This document shows, in pieces, positions 8,870 through 17,665 of a stretch of DNA of 45,993 bases. Made by a program: the position numbers and the translations under genes. The notes beneath the pieces are model-generated. The model did no database searches. It was not told the origin of the DNA and worked only from the letters and a program-made list of their open reading frames with translations. The DNA comes from Candidatus Abyssobacteria bacterium SURF_5 (lineage in GTDB: Bacteria; Abyssobacteria; SURF-5): assembly GCA_003598085.1 (NCBI GenBank), contig QZKU01000031.1, forward strand, positions 1 to 45,993, read 5' to 3'. How positions within the stretch are numbered: the first letter of the stretch is position 1; the number at the start of each line of letters is the position of its first letter.

Positions 8870-9613
8870 ATGAAATTATTTCTCGCGTGGCTCGCGCCGA
8901 AATCATTCAATGATGGTCTGGCCGAATGCAACCGGCTCGGCAAGCGACTCGTCACGCGTACCGGCGTCGAGAAATTCCTGGATATCGGCTGCGGCGACGG
9001 GAAGCTGACCCTCGAATTTGCGGAGGTCATCCGCCCCAAGGAGATGTTCGGAATCGAATACGTGGATGAATACCGCGCAGCGGCGGAGGCGAAGGGAATT
9101 GTCTGCAGCAAATTCGACTTGAATGCGCCGTGGGAGTATCCCGATGAATCTTTCGATTTCATCCTCTCCAGTCAGACGATAGAACACCTGCATAATACGC
9201 GCCTCAACCTGGAGGAATGCTACCGATGTCTCAAGAGGGGCGGTCAGATCATCGTCCTGACTGAGAACCTCGCCTCCTGGATCAATATCGGCGCGCTCCT
9301 GTTCGGTTGGCAGCCGTTCTCGACCACCAATATCAACGGGTGGAGCCTCGGAAATCCGCTCATCTGGCACAAGGGCGAAATCAAGGACGCGCGTTTGTTC
9401 GAGAAATATCAGGCGACAGGCGTTAGCGGGACCGTCGGGCACGTGCGGGTTCTGTCGTATAAGGGGCTGCATGATGTGCTGGCGAAGACCGGCTTCAGCC
9501 GGGTGAAGGTGTATTCAAGAGGATATCTGCCTCTTTGGGGATTTCCCTCCGGTGTCCTCTGCGCGATTGACAAGTGGCATGGCCATTTCCTTGTAGCAAC
9601 CGGATACAAATGA
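8870..9613 (+). CDS. Class I SAM-dependent methyltransferase
   Basis: 247 residues with a Methyltransf_11-like Rossmann domain. Motif I is LDIGCGDGKLTLEF (about 37-50), the acidic residue ending strand 2 is in GIEYVDE, motif II/III is FDFILSSQTIEHL (about 94-106), and LKRGGQIIVLTEN follows. The C-terminal third has several tryptophans and aromatic residues, as in enzymes acting on lipid-linked or sugar substrates. It starts 3 bp after the YfhO-like gene. The substrate is unknown. Confidence 0.85.
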   Translation: MKLFLAWLAPKSFNDGLAECNRLGKRLVTRTGVEKFLDIGCGDGKLTLEFAEVIRPKEMFGIEYVDEYRAAAEAKGIVCSKFDLNAPWEYPDESFDFILSSQTIEHLHNTRLNLEECYRCLKRGGQIIVLTENLASWINIGALLFGWQPFSTTNINGWSLGNPLIWHKGEIKDARLFEKYQATGVSGTVGHVRVLSYKGLHDVLAKTGFSRVKVYSRGYLPLWGFPSGVLCAIDKWHGHFLVATGYK

Positions 9614-9659
9614 CCGGCTTCGACGGCCGCAACGGCGAGGCCGGCGGAACTTCCGCCCC

Positions 9660-9688
9660 TTGCAGAGCCTGTTTGCCACTGTTATAAT
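9660..9688 (+). promoter_or_regulatory. Promoter of the 2-oxoacid dehydrogenase operon
   Basis: -35 TTGCAG (9660-9665) and -10 TATAAT (9683-9688), spacer 17 bp; start near 9695, about 45 bp before the E1 alpha ATG. Confidence 0.6.
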
Positions 9689-9738
9689 TTAGCGATTCCT
9701 GTTGAAGATTTCCCAATCAATAATCCCGAACGGATAGC

Positions 9739-10743
9739 ATGGCCGTCAAAACCTACCCGAAAGAAAAACTGCTCAAACTCTATCACGACCTGCTTCTGAC
9801 GCGGCAGTTCGAGCAGCGATTGTCCATTCTGTACCGGCAAGGCAAGATCGTCGGCGGCCTGTATCTCTCCCGCGGACAGGAGGCGATCCCTGTCGCAACA
9901 TGCCAGCACCTGCGGAAGGACGACTTCATCTCGCCGGTCCACCGCGACCTCGGCGCGTTTCTCGTCAAGGGGATGGATCCCGGCGTCCTGATGGCCCAGA
10001 TTCTGGCGAAACAGACGGGGCCTTCCAAAGGGAAGGACTCGTTCCTCCACGCGGGCAGCAAAGAACTCGGCATCATCCCGCCGACCAGCATTCTTGCGTC
10101 AACAATTCCGATCGCGGCCGGCGTCGCCTTCGGCTTCAAGATACGCGGCGAGGACCGCGTCGCCGTCAGCTATTTCGGAGAGGGCGGCTCCAATCGCGGC
10201 GATTTCCATGAAGGCCTCAATTTCGCCGGCCTGCACAAGCCGCCGCTCGTCCTGATCTGCGAAAATAACAAGTATGCCTATTCCACGCCCGTCGAAAAGG
10301 AAATGGCCATCTGCTGCGTCGCCTATCGCGCCGAGTCCTACGGATTCGAAGGACTCATTGTCGATGGAAACGATGCGCTCGCGGTCTACGATACGATGGA
10401 GTACGCCGTGAACAAAGCCAGAGAGGGCGGCGGCCCGACTTTGATCGAGTGCATGACCTACCGCATCAGCGGACACTCCGAACACGACGAGGCGAAATAT
10501 CAGCCGCCGGAAGAAAAAGAAATATGGAAGCGCCGCGACCCGATCGAAAATTTCAGGAAATACCTGACCGACCGCGGCCAGCTCGATGAATCCGAAGACC
10601 AGCGCATCCAGACGCAAATCGCGCAAACGCTCGATAAAGCCGTCGCATTCGCCGAACAAAGCCCGTATCCGCCTCCCGAAGACGCGCTCCGCCACGTCTT
10701 CGCCAACGAGGAGCCAAAATATGGGGACAGACACCATATTTAA
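9739..10743 (+). CDS. 2-oxoacid dehydrogenase E1 component, alpha subunit
   Basis: Thiamine-diphosphate-dependent decarboxylase subunit that forms an alpha2beta2 E1 with the next gene and acylates the lipoyl group of E2. The 334-residue protein carries the ThDP motif GEGGSNRGDFHEGLNFAG (about 148-165) closed by ENNKYA. The GEG...DFHEGLNFA form matches branched-chain 2-oxoacid dehydrogenases more than pyruvate dehydrogenase (GDG). The phosphorylation-loop-like YRISGHSEHD is also present. The last residues (YGDRHHI) are not native-looking: they are encoded by the left arm of an inverted repeat (10716-10744) that provides the TAA stop. ATG at 9739 follows GGATAGC. The beta subunit gene starts 209 bp later, beyond the repeat element. 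Confidence 0.9.
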   Translation: MAVKTYPKEKLLKLYHDLLLTRQFEQRLSILYRQGKIVGGLYLSRGQEAIPVATCQHLRKDDFISPVHRDLGAFLVKGMDPGVLMAQILAKQTGPSKGKDSFLHAGSKELGIIPPTSILASTIPIAAGVAFGFKIRGEDRVAVSYFGEGGSNRGDFHEGLNFAGLHKPPLVLICENNKYAYSTPVEKEMAICCVAYRAESYGFEGLIVDGNDALAVYDTMEYAVNKAREGGGPTLIECMTYRISGHSEHDEAKYQPPEEKEIWKRRDPIENFRKYLTDRGQLDESEDQRIQTQIAQTLDKAVAFAEQSPYPPPEDALRHVFANEEPKYGDRHHI

Positions 10744-10938
10744 ATCGTTATTTTATTTTTTATACAAATGGTTGAAATATGGGGACAGAGACCGTATTTA
10801 AATCCTTATTTTATTGTTTTTATATATGGTTGAAGCGTAAAAGCCCGTTCCGCTGCCCGTGCCCGTTGAAGAAGCTCTGTTACCATATGGATATTACTAT
10901 TAATAACAGTTTAAATATGGTGTCTGTCCCCATATTTT
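10716..10938. repeat. 223-bp element with 29-bp perfect terminal inverted repeats
   Basis: The arms 10716-10744 and 10910-10938 are perfect 29-bp reverse complements containing the GGGGACAGACACCAT motif. A second direct copy of the left arm with two mismatches lies at 10775-10803. The interior is AT-rich and non-coding. The left arm overlaps the 3' end of the E1 alpha gene, and the right arm ends 14 bp before the E1 beta ATG. It could be a MITE-like or REP-type element; no transposase is nearby. Confidence 0.85.
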
Positions 10939-10952
10939 TAGGAGCGAGGTAA

Positions 10953-11936
10953 ATGCCTGAGATCACGATGGTTGAGGCCGTGCGCCAAGCGATGAAGGAG
11001 GAGATGGAGCGCGACGAGACGGTCGTCGTGCTGGGAGAAGACGTCGGCGAGTACGGCGGCGCGTTCAAGGCGACCGAAGGGCTGTTCCAGCAGTTCGGCG
11101 AGTACCGCGTAATCGACACTCCCATCTCGGAATCGGTCATCGTGGGGGTCGCGCTCGGAATGGCGATCATCGGGTTTCGCCCGGTAGCGGAAATCCAGTT
11201 CGCCGACTTCATCACGTGCGGGTTCGACATGATCGTGAATCAGACGGCGACGCTGCGCTATCGCACGGCCGGCGACATGCACGCGCCGATGGTGATTCGC
11301 GCGCCGTCCGCTGCGGGGGTGCACGGGGGGCTGTATCATTCGCAAAGTCCGGAGGCGTGGTTCGCTCACACACCCGGCATAAAGGTGGTTGTTCCTTCGA
11401 CCGCTTACGACGCGAAGGGGTTGCTGAAGGCGGCGATCCGCGACGAGGACCCGGTGGTTTTCTTCGAGCCGAAGTATCTGTACCGGCGCGCGAAGGACGA
11501 GGTGCCGGAGCAGGAGTTTGTTGTTCCGCTCGGGAAAGCGAAGCTGCTGCAGGAAGGCGGCGACGTCACGGTCGTCACCTATGGCTCGATGGCGCCGCTG
11601 TGCCGAAACGCGGTGAAGACACTCGAAGAAGAGGAGGACCTGTCGATCGAATTGATTGACCTGCGCACCATCATGCCGCTGGACAAAGACCTCATCTATG
11701 AATCGGCAAAGAAGACCAACCGCGTGGTTCTCGTGTATGAGGACCACAAGACGCTCGGGATCGGCGCCGAGATAGCTGCGCTGCTGGCGGACGAACTGTT
11801 TGAATACCTCGATGCCCCGATCGCGCGCGTCGCCTCGCCGGACACGCATATCCCATACAGTCCGCCTCTGGAAGAATTCTATTTGCCGAAAAAGGAGGAT
11901 GTAATCGCCGCCGTTCACCGCGTCATCGAATACTAG
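10953..11936 (+). CDS. 2-oxoacid dehydrogenase E1 component, beta subunit
   Basis: A 327-residue transketolase-like beta subunit with the Pyr domain N-terminal and the C-terminal swivel domain. Conserved pieces are VLGEDVGEYGGAF (about 27-39), FADFITCGFDMIVNQ, and LYHSQSPEAWFAHTPGIKVV (about 128-147). FFEPKYLYRRAKDEVPEQ, LIDLRTIMPLD and EEFYLPKKEDV complete the set. The YHSQSPEAwFAH.PGIKVV and FFEPK.LYR segments are closest to branched-chain E1 beta, as recalled. ATG at 10953 has GGAG/GAGG immediately upstream, just past the inverted-repeat element. Part of the E1 alpha-E1 beta-E2-IDH unit. Confidence 0.92.
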   Translation: MPEITMVEAVRQAMKEEMERDETVVVLGEDVGEYGGAFKATEGLFQQFGEYRVIDTPISESVIVGVALGMAIIGFRPVAEIQFADFITCGFDMIVNQTATLRYRTAGDMHAPMVIRAPSAAGVHGGLYHSQSPEAWFAHTPGIKVVVPSTAYDAKGLLKAAIRDEDPVVFFEPKYLYRRAKDEVPEQEFVVPLGKAKLLQEGGDVTVVTYGSMAPLCRNAVKTLEEEEDLSIELIDLRTIMPLDKDLIYESAKKTNRVVLVYEDHKTLGIGAEIAALLADELFEYLDAPIARVASPDTHIPYSPPLEEFYLPKKEDVIAAVHRVIEY

Positions 11937-12002
11937 CAATTTTCGTCTGGTTCATTTTGTGTCTGTTGCTTTTCAAGTTCTCACCTCACCGGAGGAACTG
12001 TG

Positions 12003-13364
12003 ATGCCCACCGAAGTGGTAATGCCCGAAGTCGGCGAATCGGTTGTCAGCGGCACGATTGTGAAGTGGCTCAAACAGGTCGGCGACGAGATCAAGCGGGA
12101 TGAGCCGCTGGTCGAGATTTCGACCGACAAGGCCAATGTCGAGATCCCATCGCCGGGCGAGGGCGTGCTGAGCAAAATTCTCGCCGAGGAGGGCGACGAG
12201 GTCGAGGTTGGCGGGCTGCTGGCAATCATAAGCGCGCCCGGCGAGAAAATCGAGGCAGAGGAACCCCCGCCAAAAGAGGAGAAGCCCAAACCGGCGAAGA
12301 AGGCGCCGCCACCGGAAGAGAAGGCCGAGCGGCCCGCGCCCGCAGCCGAAAAGAAACCGCCCGAGAAGGAGAAGCCGCCTCCACCAAAAGAGCCCGCAAG
12401 AGAAAAGGCTGAGGAAGTGGAGGAAGAAGCGGCGCCTGCCGCCGAACGCCGGCGCGAGCGCTCGTCGCCGCTCGTCCGCCGACTTGCAAAGGAGCACGGC
12501 ATCAATCTCGAGGAGATCGAGGGCAGCGGCCTCGATGGGCGCGTGACAAAAGAAGACGTGCTCGATTACCTCGCGCGGCGCGAGAAGGGGGAAAAAGCGC
12601 CCGCCCGCCCGAAGGCGCCTGCGCCCGAGCGGCCCGGCCGGCCCGCCGAGAAAGCCGCCGCCGAGCTCGAGGAAATCATTCCGCTCGAAGGCATGCGCAA
12701 GGCGATCTCTGACCACATGATCCGCAGCAAGCAGACATCGGCGCATGTCACCACGATCAATGAGGCCGACATGTCAGCCGTCGTCGCTCTGCGCGAAAAA
12801 CACAAGGAAAATTTTCGGAAGAAGTACGGCATCTCGCTGACGTACCTCGCGTTCGTCATCCAGGCCACGGTCCAGGCGCTCAAGGAATTCCCGTACATGA
12901 ATTCATCGATGCAAGAAGACAGGATAATCCTCAAGCGGTATTACAACATCGGGATTTCCGTGCAGACCGAGCGCGGGCTGATGACGCCGGTCATCGCGAA
13001 CGCCGACCGGCTCGGCCTCGAGGAACTCGCGCAGAAAGTCGACTCGCTCGCGCGCCGCGCCCGCGAAGGCCGGCTGGCGCTCGACGAGATACGCAACGGC
13101 ACCTTCAGCATCACCAACGCCGGCTTCTACGGCGCTCTGCTCTCGACCCCGATCATCAATCAGCCGCAGGCGGCGATCCTCGGAGTCGAAAAGATGGAGA
13201 AACGAGCCGTCGTCGTGGACGACGCAATCGCGATCCGGCCGATGATGTACCTGTGCCTCTCATACGACCATCGCATCGTTGACGGCGCCACCTCGATCCA
13301 GTTCCTGCAGCGGATCAAGTCTCTGCTCGAGGCCGGCGAATTCGAGCTCGATGTGTGTCTCTGA
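12003..13364 (+). CDS. 2-oxoacid dehydrogenase E2 (dihydrolipoamide acyltransferase)
   Basis: Core acyltransferase of the complex, 453 residues. Domain order: a lipoyl domain (residues 1-78) with the lipoylated lysine in STDKANVEIPSP; a linker of about 70 residues rich in proline, lysine and glutamate; a peripheral-subunit-binding domain (about 150-195, SSPLVRRLAKEHGINLEEI...GRVTKEDV); an Ala/Pro linker; and the catalytic domain (about 220-453) with SYDHRIVDG, containing the active-site histidine and aspartate of the DHRxxDG motif. One lipoyl domain only. ATG at 12003 has GGAGG seven bases upstream; the GTG at 12000 is too close to it. No E3 lipoamide dehydrogenase gene is in the window. It must be encoded elsewhere. 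Confidence 0.95.
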   Translation: MPTEVVMPEVGESVVSGTIVKWLKQVGDEIKRDEPLVEISTDKANVEIPSPGEGVLSKILAEEGDEVEVGGLLAIISAPGEKIEAEEPPPKEEKPKPAKKAPPPEEKAERPAPAAEKKPPEKEKPPPPKEPAREKAEEVEEEAAPAAERRRERSSPLVRRLAKEHGINLEEIEGSGLDGRVTKEDVLDYLARREKGEKAPARPKAPAPERPGRPAEKAAAELEEIIPLEGMRKAISDHMIRSKQTSAHVTTINEADMSAVVALREKHKENFRKKYGISLTYLAFVIQATVQALKEFPYMNSSMQEDRIILKRYYNIGISVQTERGLMTPVIANADRLGLEELAQKVDSLARRAREGRLALDEIRNGTFSITNAGFYGALLSTPIINQPQAAILGVEKMEKRAVVVDDAIAIRPMMYLCLSYDHRIVDGATSIQFLQRIKSLLEAGEFELDVCL

Positions 13365-13376
13365 AGAACAAGAACA

Positions 13377-14474
13377 ATGGCTCACACGATAACATTGATA
13401 CCGGGTGACGGAGTCGGACCCGAGATAACTGAGGTCGTGAAGCAGTGCATCTCCGAGCTGGGTGTCGCGATCGAGTGGGATATCCAGCAGGCCGGCGCAT
13501 CGGTCGCCGAGAAAGAGAAGACCGTGCTGCCGGACCGGGTGATCGACTCGGTCCGTCGCAACAAGGTAGCGCTTAAGGGACCGGTCGAAACTCCCATCGG
13601 AAAAGGATTCCGCAGCGTGAACGTCGCGCTCCGCCAGTCGCTCGACCTCTATGCCTGCGTGCGCCCGTGCAAATATTACGAAGGCGTCGCCAGCCGAATC
13701 ATGAATCCGCAGTCCATCGATCTGGTGATCGTTCGCGAAAACATGGAGGACCTGTACGCCGGCATCGAGTTCATGGAAAGCTGCGGCGAGAACAACCAGC
13801 TCCTGCAATTCCTCAAGGAACGCAAGGGCGTCGAGCTCGAATGCGACACCGGCATCAGCATCAAGCCGATCTCGGTTCGCGGATCAACGCGGATCGTGAC
13901 TTTCGCCTTCGAGTACGCCAAAAAACGCAAGCGGAAGAAAGTAACCGCGATCGACAAGGCCAATATCATGAAGTACACCGACGGCCTGTTCATGAAAGTG
14001 GCCGAAGAGATCAGCAAAAAGTATCCCGATATCCCCTACGAGCACAAGCTGGTCGACAACATGTGCATGCAGCTCGTGCAGTACCCGGAGAAGTACGACG
14101 TGCTCGTTCTGCCCAACCTGTACGGCGACATCATCTCGGACCTGGCGGCCGGCTTGATCGGCGGACTCGGCGTCGCGCCCGGCGGCAACTTCGGAGAGCA
14201 GGTTGCAGTCTTCGAGCCGACTCACGGAACCGCCCCCGACATCGCGGGCCAGAACAAGGCAAACCCGGCCGGAATCCTGCTTTCGACAGTGATGATGCTC
14301 GATCATATCGGCGAAAAAGACGCGGCGAATCGTCTCGAAAAAGCTATTGCAGGTGTGCTGAGAGAAGGAAGATTTGTGACCGCCGATCTGAAGCGGGCCG
14401 GCTCGAAAACGCCGCCGGTCGGCACGCGAGAGATGGGACGCGCCGTCGCCGAACGCATCCACTCGGGCGCCTGA
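13377..14474 (+). CDS. icd: NAD-type isocitrate dehydrogenase
   Basis: Beta-decarboxylating dehydrogenase of the isocitrate/isopropylmalate family, 365 residues. It starts TLIPGDGVGPEI and has KGPVETPIGKGFRSVNVALR (about 62-81), the isocitrate-type substrate loop with SVNVALR, and the VRENMEDLYAG segment. IDKANIMKYTDGLF gives the catalytic lysine; LPNLYGDIISDLAAGLIGG carries the metal-binding aspartates. The cofactor loop HGTAPDIAGQNKANPAG lacks the usual NADP-specificity residues, so NAD is likely. It starts 12 bp after E2 and is surely co-transcribed, tying the dehydrogenase complex to the TCA cycle. Its stop abuts the convergent glycosyltransferase gene. Homoisocitrate or isopropylmalate activity is a lesser alternative. 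Confidence 0.88.
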   Translation: MAHTITLIPGDGVGPEITEVVKQCISELGVAIEWDIQQAGASVAEKEKTVLPDRVIDSVRRNKVALKGPVETPIGKGFRSVNVALRQSLDLYACVRPCKYYEGVASRIMNPQSIDLVIVRENMEDLYAGIEFMESCGENNQLLQFLKERKGVELECDTGISIKPISVRGSTRIVTFAFEYAKKRKRKKVTAIDKANIMKYTDGLFMKVAEEISKKYPDIPYEHKLVDNMCMQLVQYPEKYDVLVLPNLYGDIISDLAAGLIGGLGVAPGGNFGEQVAVFEPTHGTAPDIAGQNKANPAGILLSTVMMLDHIGEKDAANRLEKAIAGVLREGRFVTADLKRAGSKTPPVGTREMGRAVAERIHSGA

Positions 14475-16274
14475 TCAGGGAACGCCCTCCCCCGTCAACT
14501 GCAGTTCCTTCAGTTTCCTCCGATGGGCCTCGGCCTTAGCCATATCCCCCCGCTGTTCATACAGAGTCGCAAGCCAGAAATGAGGCTTGTTCCAGTCGGG
14601 CTTCAAGTTGGCTGCCGTCTCATAATATTGAATGCTTTGCTCGATGTCGCCCTTCTGATAATAGAGGAACGCGATGCGCGCGCAGATGTCGGGATTCCCG
14701 AGGTTGTACGCGCGCGCATAGTGGTATTTCTCCAGCGCCATATCGACCTCGCCCATGCGCGAGTATATTTGCGCCAGCCCGTAGTGCGACGCCCAGTAGT
14801 GCGGCATGACCTCGGTCGCCCGTCGATACGCGATCAGCGCAGAAGGATCATCCCCCTGCGACTCGTAGACCGCCCCGAGACGGCAATACGCATTGGCGCT
14901 GTCGGTGTAGTATTCGATCTTGTCGACATGCGTCCCGATAAGGAGAAACAGCCCAAGAAAAACTCCCGCGCCGGCGCCCATCCATTTCCATTTCTTTTCT
15001 GTTGCTTTTGCGGCCGCCTCGCAAACGAAAAAAGAACCAAACAGGATCAGCACCGGAACCACGGGCAGCCGATACCGCGCGAAAATGTAAAACGCGATCA
15101 CCGTCATTGAGTACAGCACCACCGTCATATACAGCGGAAACAGCCGCTTCCACCACGGGAGCAGCAACAGCATTCCGGTCAGCCCGAGCGCCGCCGCAAG
15201 GCGGAAAGTGGGCAACGGCAATCTCTGAAGAAGCGAATAGTTACTAAAGAAGTAGAAGTTCTGGTTGTCCGGCACCTCATACCAGTTCCAGAACCGCCAG
15301 AATTTTTTCGCCGTCAACTTGAGCCATTTCGCGGGCTCCTGCTCGACAAAGTGAAACGCCTCGACAAACCAGTAATTCGATACCTCCGACGGCCTCAGCG
15401 AGCGGCCAAGCGCGATCTCCGCGCGAACGCGGAAATCCTCTTCCTCATAGCGGGGATTCGGCCGGATAAAACTCGGCGGCTGATATCGTCCGCTGGTGTT
15501 GACCGGATTGTTCCCGATGTAGAAATTCTGGCCTGCCTGCGAAGTCACGAGAGCGAAATCCTTCCCCACAATGTAGTTTCTCGCGCTCACGGGAATAACG
15601 ACGAGCAAAAGGCCTACAATGAAGCCTGCCGTTGCGATCAACTTGTAATTTCGCGTCTCACCCTCCCGCTCGACGAGAAACAGCCAGGCGGGCGCCCCGA
15701 TCACAAGCGCGAGCGCGTTCGCGCGCACCAGCGCCAGCAGTCCGAGCACCAATCCGGCCGCGACCCATGCGAGCAGCGACCGGCGCGGACGCGCCACAAT
15801 CAGGACCACCAGGAAAAGGCAGAGCAGGAACACGCCGAGGAACGTCTTCAGGATCATCGCGTCGAAATAAAAGAAAGGCTTGTAAACGGCGGCGAATATG
15901 CCGGCCACGAGTGCGGCGCGCTTACCGAAAAACGAATGGCCGAGGATGAAGATAAGCACGCATGTGAGCGAGCCGATCAGCATCTGGACCGCGCGGACCC
16001 AAAAGAGGTCGCGCCCGAATATCCGGTATAGGACACCCAAAAAATACGGGTACAGCGGGTCCTGATAGAAGATATCGGTTCCGAGCCAATCCCCCGCGGC
16101 GATCCTCTGCGCCCAGCGGTCATACGAGGCCTGATCCAGCGTCAGATTCTCGAAAAAAGGGTTGCCCCGGATCTCGTACAGGTAGACCAGGCGAACCACC
16201 AGCGCCAGAAGGAAGACCAAGCCGCAAAGGAATGCAGGTGAGCGAAGATATGTCCGTAACTTCTCGTGGGTCAT
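14475..16274 (-). CDS. Glycosyltransferase family 39-like protein with C-terminal TPR
   Basis: A 599-residue polytopic membrane protein of the PMT_2/ArnT-like GT-C type. About 11-12 TM segments occupy residues 12-455. The first external loop has the acidic LTLDQASYDRWA segment expected for polyprenyl-phosphate-sugar donors, followed by FYQDPLYPYFLG. The periplasmic part includes GQNFYIGNNP. After the last TM helix, residues about 465-599 form three to four TPR-like units (AYCRLGAVYESQGD, YGLAQIYSRMGEVDMAL, ARIAFLYYQKGDIEQSI, FWLATLYEQRGDMAKAE). A GT-C enzyme fused to TPRs suggests glycosylation of a protein or assembly with a partner. Convergent with, and directly abutting, the isocitrate dehydrogenase gene. 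Confidence 0.85.
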   Translation of the reverse strand: MTHEKLRTYLRSPAFLCGLVFLLALVVRLVYLYEIRGNPFFENLTLDQASYDRWAQRIAAGDWLGTDIFYQDPLYPYFLGVLYRIFGRDLFWVRAVQMLIGSLTCVLIFILGHSFFGKRAALVAGIFAAVYKPFFYFDAMILKTFLGVFLLCLFLVVLIVARPRRSLLAWVAAGLVLGLLALVRANALALVIGAPAWLFLVEREGETRNYKLIATAGFIVGLLLVVIPVSARNYIVGKDFALVTSQAGQNFYIGNNPVNTSGRYQPPSFIRPNPRYEEEDFRVRAEIALGRSLRPSEVSNYWFVEAFHFVEQEPAKWLKLTAKKFWRFWNWYEVPDNQNFYFFSNYSLLQRLPLPTFRLAAALGLTGMLLLLPWWKRLFPLYMTVVLYSMTVIAFYIFARYRLPVVPVLILFGSFFVCEAAAKATEKKWKWMGAGAGVFLGLFLLIGTHVDKIEYYTDSANAYCRLGAVYESQGDDPSALIAYRRATEVMPHYWASHYGLAQIYSRMGEVDMALEKYHYARAYNLGNPDICARIAFLYYQKGDIEQSIQYYETAANLKPDWNKPHFWLATLYEQRGDMAKAEAHRRKLKELQLTGEGVP

Positions 16275-16330
16275 CGACGTGCCTGATATCCATTATCTTA
16301 CCACACGCGGATTTCGTTACTCAAACCGGA

Positions 16331-16360
16331 TTGACAAGCCGGCGCCGCCCCACATATACT
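16331..16360 (+). promoter_or_regulatory. Promoter of the MBL/phosphotriesterase pair
   Basis: -35 TTGACA (16331-16336) and -10 TATACT (16355-16360), spacer 18 bp, start near 16367; the ATG at 16405 has a strong GGAGG. Confidence 0.75.
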
Positions 16361-16404
16361 GCATGCGCCCCTCAAACCCCAAAAATCCCTGAAGGAGGCC
16401 TACA

Positions 16405-17658
16405 ATGGGAGCAGTATTAGACCTGTCCGAACAGCTCTGGACCGGCAAAACGAACACGTACGAGAATCACCCGTTCATGGCGCTGAATGAATATGACGTA
16501 GTCGCCGAACGGACAATCTTCTATAATTCATTTGCAGGCGTCACCGCATTCGGGACCGACGACGGATTGGTGATGGTCGATACCGGCCTTTTCGCGCTGC
16601 AGGAGGCCGTCTTCGGGGCGGTCCGCAGTTGGTCGCGCGACCGCCTGAACACCGCCATCTTCACGCACGGGCACGTCGACCACATCTTCACCGTTCCGCT
16701 GTTCCAGGCGGAAGCGAAGGAGCGCGGATGGACTCCGCCGCGCGTGGTCGCGCACGAGGACGTTCCACGCCGGTTCGACCGCTACATCATGACCGCGGGC
16801 TATAACGGCGTCATCAACCAGCGCCAGTTCGCTCAGCCGGTCACCTGGCCGACCTCGTATAGCTACCCGGATGTCACCTATCGAAACGCGATGACGCTCA
16901 AGATCGGCGGACTTACGTTCGAGTTGAATCATGCGCGCGGCGAGACCGACGACCACACCTGGGTGTGGGTGCCCGAGCGAGAGGTCTTGTGCAGCGGCGA
17001 CCTCATCATCTGGGCCGTGCCCAACGCGGGCAACCCGCAGAAGGTGCAACGGTATTGCGCCGAATGGGCGGCGGCCCTGCGAAAAATGGCCGGCCTGAAG
17101 GCGAAGGTACTGTGCCCGGGACATGGAGTCGTGGTTGTCGGCAGGGATCGCGTCGAACACATTCTCTCCGACACGGCCGAATTGCTTGAGTCGATTCACA
17201 CGCAGGCGCTCGCGCTGATGAATGAGGGCGCGACGCTCGACAGGGTCATTCACTCGGTCGAGGTGCCCGAACATTTGAAGAAGCGCCCCTATCTCCAGCC
17301 GGTCTACGACGAGCCGCAGTATATCGTCCGAAATATCTGGCGGCTGTACGGCGGCTGGTACGACGGCAATCCGGCCCATGTCAAGCCGGCGCCCGAAGCC
17401 GCGCAGGCGGCTGAGATCGCGGCTTTGGCCGGCGGAGTCTCCGCACTAGTGAAACGCGCGAAAGAACTCGCAAAGGAGGGCGACCTGCGCCTGGCGTGCC
17501 ACCTGATCGAGTGGGCGTTTGCAGCGGCGCCGACCAACAAATCCGTCAACAAGGCGCGCGCCGAAATCTATGAGAAACGCGCAGCAACCGAAACCGCCCT
17601 CATGACCATGAACATCTACAATGCCGCCGCGCGCGAATCAAGGGCGACATTGGATTGA
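16405..17658 (+). CDS. Alkylsulfatase-like MBL-fold hydrolase
   Basis: A 417-residue metallo-beta-lactamase-fold enzyme. The binuclear zinc motif is FTHGHVDH (about 86-93); later ligands lie in NHARGETDDH, CSGDLI and CPGHG. The segment RLYGGWYDGNPAHVKP (about 313-328) and the following helical part match the dimerisation domain of SdsA1/BDS1-type alkylsulfatases. The C-terminal SCP2-like domain of those roughly 650-residue enzymes is missing, so this is the shorter form. Probable role is hydrolysis of a sulfate or other ester; the substrate is not predictable. AAGGAGG precedes ATG 16405 by seven to eight bases. It is followed 7 bp later by a phosphotriesterase-family gene, suggesting a joint catabolic step. 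Confidence 0.82.
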   Translation: MGAVLDLSEQLWTGKTNTYENHPFMALNEYDVVAERTIFYNSFAGVTAFGTDDGLVMVDTGLFALQEAVFGAVRSWSRDRLNTAIFTHGHVDHIFTVPLFQAEAKERGWTPPRVVAHEDVPRRFDRYIMTAGYNGVINQRQFAQPVTWPTSYSYPDVTYRNAMTLKIGGLTFELNHARGETDDHTWVWVPEREVLCSGDLIIWAVPNAGNPQKVQRYCAEWAAALRKMAGLKAKVLCPGHGVVVVGRDRVEHILSDTAELLESIHTQALALMNEGATLDRVIHSVEVPEHLKKRPYLQPVYDEPQYIVRNIWRLYGGWYDGNPAHVKPAPEAAQAAEIAALAGGVSALVKRAKELAKEGDLRLACHLIEWAFAAAPTNKSVNKARAEIYEKRAATETALMTMNIYNAAARESRATLD

Positions 17659-17665
17659 TGACCTT

